Below, piece after piece: positions 52,345 through 60,079 of a DNA stretch of 64,000 bases. A program made the position numbers and the translations under genes. The first letter of the stretch is position 1; each line of letters begins with the position of its first letter. Origin of the DNA: Paramesorhizobium leguminum (GTDB lineage: Bacteria; Pseudomonadota; Alphaproteobacteria; Rhizobiales; Rhizobiaceae); NCBI RefSeq assembly GCF_003217235.1, contig NZ_QJTF01000016.1, positions 1 to 64,000 on the forward strand. The letters run 5' to 3'. Under the pieces are notes generated by a model that worked only from the letters and a program-made list of their open reading frames with translations, did not search any database and had not been told where the DNA came from.

Positions 52345-53412
52345 ATGTCTCGCGAGAAACCTTCCAGTTTCGCTATGTTCCGTTCCCGTCTCGCATTACA
52401 ATGGCGCGCGCTTCGCGCCGCCTTGCTCGACCGCGATGCATTGCGCCGCGCGTTTTTGTGCATGGTCCCGACCGGTGGTCCCATCGTTGCGGGCGTGGCG
52501 ATGGGGAAGCCGGAGGCGGGGCTTATCGGCGGGGTGATCGGCGTCCTACTCTATTTCGCCGACGCCGATGGCGGCTGGCGATCGCGTTTTTTCGTCCTTG
52601 CGCTAAACGTCGCCGGACTGTTCGCGGGCACATTGGCGGGATTCATCATCGCGGGGGATCACCCCCTCTTCTGGATCGTTTTCGCGCTCACGGCCTTTGC
52701 CGCAGGCTATCTCTATCGCGTAGGTCCGGCGCAGGCTATGGCGATGCGGCTTGCCGCCCTGGCGATGACCGTATCCGTCGGCATACCGGAAGCCGATCCC
52801 TATCTCATTGCCTTTTCGATTGGCGCGGTGGCGCTGGTCCTACTCACGCGCCTCATCGATCACGGGCTATTCGGCCCGCTGCCCTTGTTGCGTGCGCCGG
52901 CTGGCGCAACGCCGCCAATACAGAATGGCTGGGTCCGCTTTGCCCTGGCTTATGCCTTCGCGGCAGTGGTGGGGCTCTGGATCGGCATGGAAATGGACCC
53001 GACCCACGCGATCTGGGTGGTGATAACAACCATGCTGGTGATGCAGCCCGACGCGCGCTCAAGCTATGTGAAGGTGGTGGAGCGCACGGTTGGCACCTTT
53101 GCCGGTGCTTTGTGCGGCTGGGTGATTGTGATGCTGTTCGGCTCGCCGGCCTTGCTGTGCGTGGCGGTTGTCATCCTGGCGCTGTTGACGCCGCACCATT
53201 TCGCCCGCCGCTATTGGCTGCACACCACCATCATCACGGCGCTGATCCTCATCGCCTACGATCTTGTCGAACTGGGCTCAGACCGCGTATCGGCACTGTT
53301 CATCGAGCGCGTGCAGGACATGCTGGTCGGCAGCAGCCTAGCCATAATCGCCACCGCCGCGGCTTTTCCGTGGGGGAAGCGGACGGGTGGGGATGCGGAG
53401 ACCTCGCTGTAG
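52345..53412 (+). CDS. FUSC-family membrane protein (aromatic acid exporter-like)
   Basis: A 355-residue membrane protein with a short cytoplasmic N-terminus and two sets of membrane helices (about 45-185 and 215-345), separated by a loop (LRAPAGATPPIQNGW). The second set carries the FUSC pattern WVVITTMLVMQPDARSSYVK and ERTVGTFAGALCGWVIVMLF. FUSC proteins (AaeB, YccS, MdtO) export aromatic acids or related toxic metabolites. Start at 52345 (MSREKPSSF) or 52375 (MFRSRLAL); no strong ribosome site decides. It may be co-transcribed with the DUF4287 gene 47 bp downstream. Confidence 0.82.
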   Translation: MSREKPSSFAMFRSRLALQWRALRAALLDRDALRRAFLCMVPTGGPIVAGVAMGKPEAGLIGGVIGVLLYFADADGGWRSRFFVLALNVAGLFAGTLAGFIIAGDHPLFWIVFALTAFAAGYLYRVGPAQAMAMRLAALAMTVSVGIPEADPYLIAFSIGAVALVLLTRLIDHGLFGPLPLLRAPAGATPPIQNGWVRFALAYAFAAVVGLWIGMEMDPTHAIWVVITTMLVMQPDARSSYVKVVERTVGTFAGALCGWVIVMLFGSPALLCVAVVILALLTPHHFARRYWLHTTIITALILIAYDLVELGSDRVSALFIERVQDMLVGSSLAIIATAAAFPWGKRTGGDAETSL

Positions 53413-53459
53413 GGTGAGATGCGTTATAAATATCCCGGCAGAAACAGGAGAAAGCGCAC

Positions 53460-53672
53460 ATGCCGGCAGAAAAAGTGAAAGGCCCCGCTTCCTATTTTCC
53501 TTCCATCGAGAAAACCTACGGCCAGCCGATCAGCCACTGGCTAGCGGTGCTGGATGGGCTGAAGGGGAAGAAGCATATGGAGATGGTGTCGGTGTTGAAG
53601 ACGGAGCACGGGCTGGGGCATGGACATGCCAATGCGCTGGCGGCGTATTATTTGGCGGAGGATAAAGGGTGA
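53460..53672 (+). CDS. DUF4287 small protein
   Basis: A 70-residue protein with KGPASYFPSIEKTYGQPISH, WLAVLDGLKGKKHMEMVSVL and LKTEHGLGHGHANALAAYYL, the complete DUF4287 pattern. Function is unknown; it looks like a helical DNA- or RNA-binding unit. AGGAGA lies nine bases before the ATG. The sequence right after its stop is a decayed copy of the rsm22 tail. Confidence 0.85.
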   Translation: MPAEKVKGPASYFPSIEKTYGQPISHWLAVLDGLKGKKHMEMVSVLKTEHGLGHGHANALAAYYLAEDKG

Positions 53673-53930
53673 GCGGGAGCATATGGCATCGCAGGGCGAA
53701 GGGCGCAGAAGTGCCGTGGGAAGACGAGAAATTTATTTACCTCGCTGTTTGCGAGGTTTCTCGGCGTGGCGGCACATGCCCGCGTACTCACGCTGCCGAA
53801 AGCGTGTTCAGGCAAGGTGGAGCTGAAGCTGTGTCTGGCGGATAGGGCGGTGGTGAAAAGGCTGGTTACGAAGCGGGACGGGGAGGGGTATAGAAGGCGC
53901 GGAGGGTGAACTGGGGGATGTGAGGAAGAC
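53673..53930 (+). pseudogene. degenerate duplicate of the rsm22 3' end
   Basis: From about 53680 the DNA repeats the end of the gene at 51114-52076 with substitutions and small indels. Matching landmarks are GTGCCGTGGGAAGACGAGAA (against GTGCCGTGGGAGGATGAGAA at 51859), GAGCTGAAGCTGTGTCTGGC (GCGCTGAAGCTTTGCCTCCC) and AAGCGGGACGGGGAGGGGTA (identical near 52018). The reading frame is broken by frameshifts in the middle. It begins at the DUF4287 stop and ends at the start of an AT-rich gene. Confidence 0.85.
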
Positions 53931-53947
53931 ACAGATTGGGGAGAATG

Positions 53948-55195
53948 ATGAAAAAAAATAACATGAACAAAATTATTGGACAACAAATTCAAAAAGTTCC
54001 TCGGTTATTGCTTCGTAAGGTTCTTCAACGAAAGCTTGAGGAGCAGAACATCCATGATGATGGATTGCTGGAAGCCTTAACGGACCATATTTTATCCCAA
54101 TCCGCAGAACAGTTTCGTTGGGAGGATGGAAGTGAAGGTACAGATAAAAACTTAACTTTAACGCTCACTGAGGAGGACTCAAATAACTTAATAAATGACT
54201 ATAAAAATTTTGTTGAGCTAAAAGTACCGAAATTGGTTCGGAATGTCATTAAATCCGGCGCTAAATTACAAGTAAAAAATTTAGGAAAGCGATGGGCTGA
54301 ATTAAAAATAAACGATTTTAATGAAATGCGCCATTTTCGGGATCACCTAGAGTTGCGATGGGCTTCAGGGCTTGATGTGCTGCGTATGCTACTTATTGCT
54401 TCAAGAGAGATTGGGGAGACATTTTCACAAAAATTATTCCGATCAAAAGCAAAAAGAGGATTGGTGAAGCGCGAAGCAATTGTATTATTGCACATGCGTG
54501 CATGTCAAACAACTTTGGAAATTGTTACATTATTAGAAAATGGTCTTCCTGATGGAGCCTACGCACGCTGGCGAACGCTCTATGAAATTTCAGTTGTGGC
54601 TTTCGTTATTGATCGCTTTGGGGATGAAATTGCCGAACGATACCTAGCGCACGATTTGGTGAGTATGAGAGAATATATTATAAATGAATATAAACATGAG
54701 GGTCGTAAGTATGAACCTCAATCTCTTGAGGGAGAAGAAAAAGAAATAGAGGAAGGGTTCCAAAGGGTTATAGCGGAATTTGGACAATCTTTTGCTGGGC
54801 CATATGGCTGGTCTGCTGATTCGCTGAGCTTGAAAAGCCCTCGTTTTCAAGATTTAGAGAAGGCAATAAATTGGGTGGCTCTCCCTCCGCAATATAAATG
54901 GTCTAGTTATAAGATTCATGCCGGAGTAGCTGGTACTGTCAGGACTCTTGGATTTGTGGGGAATAATCATTTTATCCATGCTGGCGCGACGAATGCCGGT
55001 CTAGAAACGCCCGCGATAAATACAGCATTTTCACTTGTGCATATGACGTCGCTGCTTTTTGGCAAATTGAACGATATTGAAACACAAATACACCTTCGTT
55101 CTTTGATTTTGCTGCGCGATAAAGTCGTTAAGAAATGTCAAAAAACAGCGAGGAAATTAGAACAGGACGAACTGAATTTTCAAAAAGAACTCTGA
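53948..55195 (+). CDS. AT-rich DUF5677-type hypothetical protein
   Basis: A 415-residue protein. It has a charged helical N-terminus (KVPRLLLRKVLQRKLEEQNI), a central part containing LLHMRACQTTLEIVTLLENG and YARWRTLYEISVVAFVIDRF, the R-x-LYE pattern of DUF5677, and a late GNNHFIHAGATNAG segment. It has no signal peptide or membrane helix. The gene is far richer in A and T than anything around it and uses AT-ending codons, so it was almost certainly acquired by transfer. It lies directly after a broken gene copy. The family's function is unknown. Start at 53948 or 53945, next to GGGGAGA. Confidence 0.75.
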   Translation: MKKNNMNKIIGQQIQKVPRLLLRKVLQRKLEEQNIHDDGLLEALTDHILSQSAEQFRWEDGSEGTDKNLTLTLTEEDSNNLINDYKNFVELKVPKLVRNVIKSGAKLQVKNLGKRWAELKINDFNEMRHFRDHLELRWASGLDVLRMLLIASREIGETFSQKLFRSKAKRGLVKREAIVLLHMRACQTTLEIVTLLENGLPDGAYARWRTLYEISVVAFVIDRFGDEIAERYLAHDLVSMREYIINEYKHEGRKYEPQSLEGEEKEIEEGFQRVIAEFGQSFAGPYGWSADSLSLKSPRFQDLEKAINWVALPPQYKWSSYKIHAGVAGTVRTLGFVGNNHFIHAGATNAGLETPAINTAFSLVHMTSLLFGKLNDIETQIHLRSLILLRDKVVKKCQKTARKLEQDELNFQKEL

Positions 55196-55243
55196 AGGTA
55201 GGGATTTTTAGCGGAGTAATTTAGCATAGAAAGTTATAGCCCC

Positions 55244-55705
55244 TCACACCGGAATATTCGCCGTCTCCTTCACCTCCTCCATGACAGCATAAGTATGCGT
55301 CTCCCTTATCCCCGGTAGCGACAACAGCGCATCCGAGAGAAACCGGCGGTAGTGTTCCATGTCGGCGACGCGGGCTTTGACGAGGTAGTCGAAGCCGCCG
55401 GCTACCATGTGGCATTCCATCACGTCGGGGTTCTTGCGCGTGGCTTCGGCGAAGATGTCGAAGACTTCGGGCGTGGTGCGGTCGAGCTTGATTTCGACGA
55501 AGACCAGCATCGAGCGGTCGAGCAGCTTGGGCGAGAGCCTTGCGGCATAGCCTGTTATATAGCCGTCGCGGGTGAGGCGCTTTACGCGTTCCGCCGTCGC
55601 CGTCTGCGACAGGTTGATGTGTTCGGCCAATTCGGTGTTGGTGAGCCTGCCATTGTCCTGCAGCGCGTGCAGGATCTTGCGGTCCATCTGGTCCAGGTCT
55701 TTCAT
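55244..55705 (-). CDS. putR: Lrp/AsnC-family regulator of proline use
   Basis: A 153-residue Lrp-type regulator. Its helix-turn-helix is ILHALQDNGRLTNTELAEHI and NLSQTATAERVKRLTRDGYI, followed by the ligand-binding RAM domain (VFVEIKLDRTTPEVFDIFAE, GGFDYLVKARVADMEHYRRF, GIRETHTYAVMEEVKET). It is divergent from putA, the arrangement of PutR, which activates putA in response to proline. PutA here lacks its own DNA-binding domain, which supports the assignment. Confidence 0.9.
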   Translation of the reverse strand: MKDLDQMDRKILHALQDNGRLTNTELAEHINLSQTATAERVKRLTRDGYITGYAARLSPKLLDRSMLVFVEIKLDRTTPEVFDIFAEATRKNPDVMECHMVAGGFDYLVKARVADMEHYRRFLSDALLSLPGIRETHTYAVMEEVKETANIPV

Positions 55706-55869
55706 TCCCTAAAAATCCCCCTTTTTAAGGATAAATCGCTATGGGACGTTCATTAATCCGTGAGAACAACTATGTAAAATAAAATATATGGGTGAAAACT
55801 CATTCGTTAGCCGCATTTACGCGAGGCTGGGCAGTTTGCCCGGCTGCAAAATGCTCCCAGGAGAAAAAC

Positions 55870-58800
55870 ATGACGGTCCAGGCCGCCCCCCGTGCTTCCG
55901 CAACGCCTTCTTCCCCGGCAACGGTGATCGCGCCGTTTTCGGCGCCTTATGCGCCGGATGACAATATAGTCGTTCCCGCGCTTTTGAAGGATGTCAGCTT
56001 CAGCGCGGAAGCCAACCGGCGCATCGATGAGCGGGCGGGGGGGTATATCGCCTCGATCCGCGCGCAGGCGAGCGGCATTGGCGGGGTGGAGGATTTCCTG
56101 CGCGAATATGGGCTTTCCACGCGTGAAGGTCTCGCGCTGATGGTGCTGGCGGAGGCGCTTTTGCGGGTGCCGGATGCGGCCACGCAGGACAAGCTCATCG
56201 AGGACAAGCTGAAGCAGGGCCGCTGGTCGGAATATGAGGCGCAGGGCGACACCTGGTTCGTCTCGGCCTCGGCCTGGGCGCTCGGCCTTTCCGCCAAGGT
56301 GATCAAGCCGGGCGAGACGCCGGAGGGCGTCATTGCTTCGCTGGTCAAGCGCATGGGCCTGCCGACGGTGCGCACGGCGACCAAGCAGGCGATGCGGTTT
56401 CTGGGCCATCATTTCGTGCTGGGCGAGACCATAGCGGAAGCATTGAAGCGGGCGCGTGCGAGCGAGGCCAAGGGCTATCGCCATTCCTTCGACATGCTGG
56501 GCGAGGGCGCGCGGACGCTGGCCGACGCCAAGCGCTATTACAAGTCTTATGCCGACGCGATCGATGCCATCGGCAAGGCGACGGGCAGCAAGCCTTTGCC
56601 TGACCGTATGGGCATTTCGGTCAAGCTCTCGGCGCTGCATCCGCGGTATCTCGCGACGCATCGCGAGCAGGTGCTGGAGGAGCTGGTGCCGGATGTGCTG
56701 GCCTTGGCGCAGAAGGCGATGGCCTATGATCTCAACTTCACCATCGACGCGGAGGAGGCGGACCGGCTGGAACTTTCGCTCGACGTGATCGACCGGGTGT
56801 TCGCCGATCCTTCGCTTGAAGGCTGGGACGGTTTCGGCCTCGCCATTCAGGCCTATCAGAAGCGGGCATTGCAGGTGATCGAGCATATCGAGCGGCTCAC
56901 GGAAAAGCTTGGGCGGCGCATGATGGTGCGGCTCGTCAAGGGCGCCTATTGGGACACGGAGGTGAAGCGCGGGCAGGAGCGGGGGCTGGCGGATTATCCT
57001 GTTTTCACGCGCAAGCCGGCGACGGATGCTTCTTACTTGGCTTGCGCCAAGCGGATGCTTAGCGCACGCCCGCGCATCTTCCCGCAATTCGCCACGCATA
57101 ATGCGCTGACGGTCGCCACGATTCTGGAGATAGCGGGCGGCGACAAGAGCGGCTTCGAGTTCCAGCGGCTGCATGGCATGGGCGAGAGCCTTTACAAGCA
57201 GATCACCGAAAAGGGCGAGAAGATCGCCTGCCGCATCTATGCGCCTGTTGGAGGCTATCGCGACCTGCTCGCCTATCTTGTGCGGCGGCTTCTGGAAAAC
57301 GGCGCCAATTCCTCCTTCGTCTCGATGGTGGGCGATGAGAACATACCGATTTCCGAGCTGCTGGTGCGCCCGGCGCAAAAGCTGGAAGACGGCAGGGGCT
57401 ATCGTAACCCGGCCATTCCATTGCCGCCCCAGCTTTATGGCAAGCGGCGCAATTCGGCGGGCATCGAATTCGGCGACCGCAAGGAACTGGCCGGGCTTTT
57501 GACCGGCATTGCCGCCATCAGGCGCAATGTGGATGCGGTGCCGCTCATTCCCGGTGTCACGGTGTTGAACCAGACGGAGCGGGTGACGTCGCCGGTCGAT
57601 GGAAGCCAGGTCGGCACGGTGGTTCCGGCCACTGCGGAAGATGCCGGGCGGGCTGTCGAGGCCGCGCGCAAGGGCTTTGTCAAATGGTCGCGTGTGGCTG
57701 TGGAAGAACGGGCGGTGGCGCTGGAGCGGGCGAGCGATCTTCTGGAAGCAAACCGCGACCGGCTGATGGATTTGCTGACGCGCGAGGCGGGCAAGACGCT
57801 CGATGACGGTATCGCCGAAATCCGCGAGGCGGTGGATTTCTGCCGCTATTACGCGGCGGAGGGGCGTCGCCAGTTCGGCCATGATCAGGTCATGCCGGGG
57901 CCGACGGGCGAGGACGACCGGCTGCGCCATCGCGGGCGCGGCGTGTTCGTTTGCATATCCCCTTGGAATTTCCCGCTGGCGATTTTCCTTGGCCAGGTGA
58001 CGGCGGCGCTTGCCGCGGGCAATGCGGTGATCGCCAAGCCGGCGCCGCAGACGCCGCTCATCGCCTTCGAGGCGGTGAAGCTGCTGCATGAGGCAGGCGT
58101 TCCCAAGGATGCCGTGCTCTATGTGCCGGGTGATGGCGCTGTCGGCGCGGCGCTCACCGCGCACCCAAGCATCGGCGGCGTCGCCTTCACCGGCTCGACC
58201 AAGACCGCCTGGGCAATCAACCGGACGCTTGCCGCCAAGGATGGCCCTATCGTGCCGCTGATCGCCGAAACGGGCGGCTTGAACGCGATGGTCGTGGACG
58301 CGACGGCGCTGGCCGAACAGGTGACGGACGATGTCGTCATGTCCGCCTTCCGCTCCGCCGGGCAGCGCTGTTCGGCGCTGCGCATCCTCTATCTGCAGGA
58401 GGATGTGGCCGATTCGATGCTCGAGATGATCGAGGGTGCGGCGCGGGAATTGGTGCTCGACGATCCGGCGTTGCCGTCAACGGATATAGGGCCGATCATC
58501 GATGAGGCGCAGCGGACGATGCTGGCGGAGCACATTACGGAAATGAAGAAGACGCAGAAGGTCAGCTTCGCCGGAACCGCGCCGAAGGAAGGCATTTTCT
58601 TCGCGCCGCATATCGTTGAGCTGGATCGCCCGGAAGCGCTGACGCGCGAAGTGTTCGGACCGATCCTGCATGTCGTGCGCTGGAAGGCGAGCGAACTCGA
58701 CAAGGTGCTCGATTCCATCGCCGCTACCGGATACGGCCTCACCTTCGGGCTGCACACGCGCATCGAGGCGACGGTTGCCAAGGCGGTGGACCGGCTGGAT

Positions 58801-58998
58801 GTCGGCAATATCTATGTCAACCGCAACATGATCGGCGCGGTGGTGGGCACGCAGCCCTTTGGCGGCTCGGGACTTTCCGGCACCGGGCCGAAGGCAGGCG
58901 GTCCGACCTATCTCACGCGCTTTGCGCTGGAGCAGGTGGTGTCGGTCAACACGGCCGCCGCGGGCGGAAACGCCAGCCTCATCGCTATGGGCGAATGA
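55870..58998 (+). CDS. putA: bifunctional proline dehydrogenase / delta-1-pyrroline-5-carboxylate dehydrogenase
   Basis: A 1042-residue two-step proline-degrading enzyme. After a linker, the FAD proline dehydrogenase barrel spans about 150-460 (MGISVKLSALHPRY, NFTIDAEEADRLEL, VRLVKGAYWDTEVK, FATHNALTV). The aldehyde dehydrogenase domain follows from about 530 (VFVCISPWNFPLAIF; Glu in IAETGGLNAMVVDA near 799; catalytic Cys in FRSAGQRCSALRIL near 833). It ends with GGSGLSGTGPKAGGP and a short tail. No ribbon-helix-helix is present at the N-terminus. The length is that of the minimal PutA class and shorter than PutA proteins with a C-terminal ALDH-like extension. ATG 55870 has AGGAG seven bases upstream. 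Confidence 0.95.
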   Translation: MTVQAAPRASATPSSPATVIAPFSAPYAPDDNIVVPALLKDVSFSAEANRRIDERAGGYIASIRAQASGIGGVEDFLREYGLSTREGLALMVLAEALLRVPDAATQDKLIEDKLKQGRWSEYEAQGDTWFVSASAWALGLSAKVIKPGETPEGVIASLVKRMGLPTVRTATKQAMRFLGHHFVLGETIAEALKRARASEAKGYRHSFDMLGEGARTLADAKRYYKSYADAIDAIGKATGSKPLPDRMGISVKLSALHPRYLATHREQVLEELVPDVLALAQKAMAYDLNFTIDAEEADRLELSLDVIDRVFADPSLEGWDGFGLAIQAYQKRALQVIEHIERLTEKLGRRMMVRLVKGAYWDTEVKRGQERGLADYPVFTRKPATDASYLACAKRMLSARPRIFPQFATHNALTVATILEIAGGDKSGFEFQRLHGMGESLYKQITEKGEKIACRIYAPVGGYRDLLAYLVRRLLENGANSSFVSMVGDENIPISELLVRPAQKLEDGRGYRNPAIPLPPQLYGKRRNSAGIEFGDRKELAGLLTGIAAIRRNVDAVPLIPGVTVLNQTERVTSPVDGSQVGTVVPATAEDAGRAVEAARKGFVKWSRVAVEERAVALERASDLLEANRDRLMDLLTREAGKTLDDGIAEIREAVDFCRYYAAEGRRQFGHDQVMPGPTGEDDRLRHRGRGVFVCISPWNFPLAIFLGQVTAALAAGNAVIAKPAPQTPLIAFEAVKLLHEAGVPKDAVLYVPGDGAVGAALTAHPSIGGVAFTGSTKTAWAINRTLAAKDGPIVPLIAETGGLNAMVVDATALAEQVTDDVVMSAFRSAGQRCSALRILYLQEDVADSMLEMIEGAARELVLDDPALPSTDIGPIIDEAQRTMLAEHITEMKKTQKVSFAGTAPKEGIFFAPHIVELDRPEALTREVFGPILHVVRWKASELDKVLDSIAATGYGLTFGLHTRIEATVAKAVDRLDVGNIYVNRNMIGAVVGTQPFGGSGLSGTGPKAGGPTYLTRFALEQVVSVNTAAAGGNASLIAMGE

Positions 58999-59095
58999 CA
59001 GCGCGCATGCAGCCCAAGCGAGTCCGCTGGGCTGCATACTTCTTCAATGCTCGCTTCGGTAGTATTTTAGTAAGGATAGTTTCAACGTAAATGCG

Positions 59096-59122
59096 AAAAA
59101 AGCTTCCGAGCGAAGCTTTTTT
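59096..59122. terminator. bidirectional terminator after putA
   Basis: AAAAAAGCTT at 59096-59105 pairs perfectly with AAGCTTTTTT at 59113-59122 around CCGAGCG. Confidence 0.88.
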
Positions 59123-59234
59123 CGCTTGCGAATCATTACAACCCAAGATAAGTATATATCCATACTAAATGCTTTTAAGCACGTAGTAGTTGCGAGTTCC
59201 CCGATACCCGAATATTGACATCCGGTATTCGGCT

Positions 59235-59345
59235 AAAGATCAGGTTTAGGGTTTCCGCCCCCGCCTACAACCCTTGCCTGATATTGTCCATGTTCTTGGG
59301 CAATGAAAGTCCGGACCGCTTCCACGGTCCGGACTTTTCTTATTT
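59235..59345 (+). ncRNA. candidate trans-acting small RNA with C-rich loop
   Basis: Two strong structures follow each other with no open frame. First, ATCAGG-TTT-AGGGTT (59239-59253) pairs with AACCCT-TG-CCTGAT (59269-59282), leaving the loop TCCGCCCCCGCCTAC, which is complementary to ribosome-site-like G-rich sequence. Second, AAGTCCGGACC (59307-59317) pairs with GGTCCGGACTT (59326-59336) and is followed by a T-rich run, a rho-independent terminator with no gene to serve. TTGACA at 59215-59220 could be the -35 box; the -10 is not clear. The layout resembles rhizobial sRNAs with exposed anti-Shine-Dalgarno loops. I cannot match it to a named family. Confidence 0.5.
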
Positions 59346-59389
59346 AATTCCCCATAAGGGGCGGTAAACTTTAAGCCTCGGCCTGTATC

Positions 59390-59492
59390 CCGTCATCCTC
59401 GCCCTTGTGGCGAGGATCTACTGCCGGTGCAATTTTCAAAGCATTACTTGTGGATCTCGGCAGATCCTCGCCATAAGGGCGAGGATGACGGG
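59390..59492. repeat. palindromic repeat, type B copy 4
   Basis: CCCGTCATCCTCGCCCTTGT and its inverted partner (from 59463) bound a short centre. The core word differs from the other copies (TCGCCCTTG for TCGGGCTTG). It lies immediately after the antitoxin stop. Confidence 0.85.
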
Positions 59493-59503
59493 AAAGGCGC
59501 GGC

Positions 59504-59767
59504 TCATGCGGGAAAACCGTTCTCGTCATAGAGGAAATCCTGACTGCGCGCGGCACTTGGTCCGGGCGTAGCTTTCCCTGCAGCGGACGCGCGAATTTCC
59601 GCAATCGCCTCCATGCGCCTTTTGAATTCCTCCGGCGATACTTCGGGTTCCGGCACCAGCCGCACGGCGGCATTCCCCTGACCTGTCAGGATCACTTCAT
59701 CTCCCGCCTCGGCACGGCGTACCAAATCGGCAAGTTGCTCTTTCGCTTCTGCAACGGATATGCGCAT
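59504..59767 (-). CDS. Phd/YefM-type antitoxin without a toxin partner
   Basis: An 87-residue protein with the Phd/YefM fold signature MRISVAEAKEQLADLVRRAE and AGDEVILTGQGNAAVRLVPE. A helical toxin-binding tail ends in FLYDENGFPA, the usual terminus of VapB-like antitoxins that precede PIN-domain toxins. No toxin gene follows: 12 bases after the stop a type B repeat begins. It probably represents an orphan or the surviving half of a toxin-antitoxin pair. Confidence 0.8.
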   Translation of the reverse strand: MRISVAEAKEQLADLVRRAEAGDEVILTGQGNAAVRLVPEPEVSPEEFKRRMEAIAEIRASAAGKATPGPSAARSQDFLYDENGFPA

Positions 59768-59852
59768 TGCGGTCTCCTGTCGTCGAGACTTCCCACGATG
59801 GCTTCCAGTTTATCATAAGCGCCCTTCCGGTGTAAGAGAGCAAACTTTCCAG

Positions 59853-59880
59853 TTGCAAGACGCACAAGTCGGGGCTAACA
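59853..59880 (+). promoter_or_regulatory. trp leader promoter
   Basis: TTGCAA (59853-59858) and CTAACA (59875-59880) are separated by 16 bases. The -10 ends nine bases before the leader ATG, so the transcript would start at or next to that ATG, as described for the leaderless trpL of Sinorhizobium. Confidence 0.6.
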
Positions 59881-59889
59881 ATTCCGCTC

Positions 59890-59943
59890 ATGAACAATAC
59901 GCGCGTTATCAAGACCAAGAATGGCTGGTGGTGGGTCCGCTGA
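59890..59943 (+). CDS. trpL: trp operon leader peptide
   Basis: The frame reads MNNTRVIKTKNGWWWVR and then TGA: 17 residues with three consecutive Trp codons near the end. Ribosome stalling at these codons when Trp-tRNA is scarce would favour the antiterminator downstream. No ribosome site is visible and the predicted transcript starts at the ATG, so translation is probably leaderless. In Sinorhizobium the same element also releases a trans-acting sRNA (rnTrpL) and the peptide has other targets. Confidence 0.9.
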   Translation: MNNTRVIKTKNGWWWVR

Positions 59944-60017
59944 AGCGGCCACGCAGTCGTTTTTGCACGCGCGCAAAAAGGAACAGGGCCGCAACGGGAT
60001 TTCCGGGCGGCCTTTTT
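59944..60017 (+). terminator. trp attenuator (antiterminator and terminator hairpins)
   Basis: AGCGGCC just after the leader stop can pair with GGGCCGC at 59986-59992. The same GGCCGC instead pairs with GCGGCC at 60007-60012 to form the terminator, followed by five T (60013-60017). A third stem, TTTTTGC/GCAAAAA (about 59960-59978), lies between. These alternative pairings are classic transcription attenuation for trpE(G). Confidence 0.88.
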
Positions 60018-60079
60018 GTTTAGCCGTCCGCTTAATAAGCCGCCAAGGCTAAGGGCAACGAAGCTAAAGGACTGATGGC

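Noticed and set aside
55807-58164. A 785-codon open frame on the minus strand opposite putA
   Set aside because: It is an antisense shadow of a GC-rich gene. Its translation is a low-complexity Arg/His/Leu-rich sequence with no recognisable domain, while putA has full conserved motifs.
59697-59918. A 73-codon minus-strand frame between the antitoxin and trpL, considered as the missing toxin
   Set aside because: It overlaps the antitoxin on the same strand and the trp promoter, and lacks any PIN or RelE-type motif.
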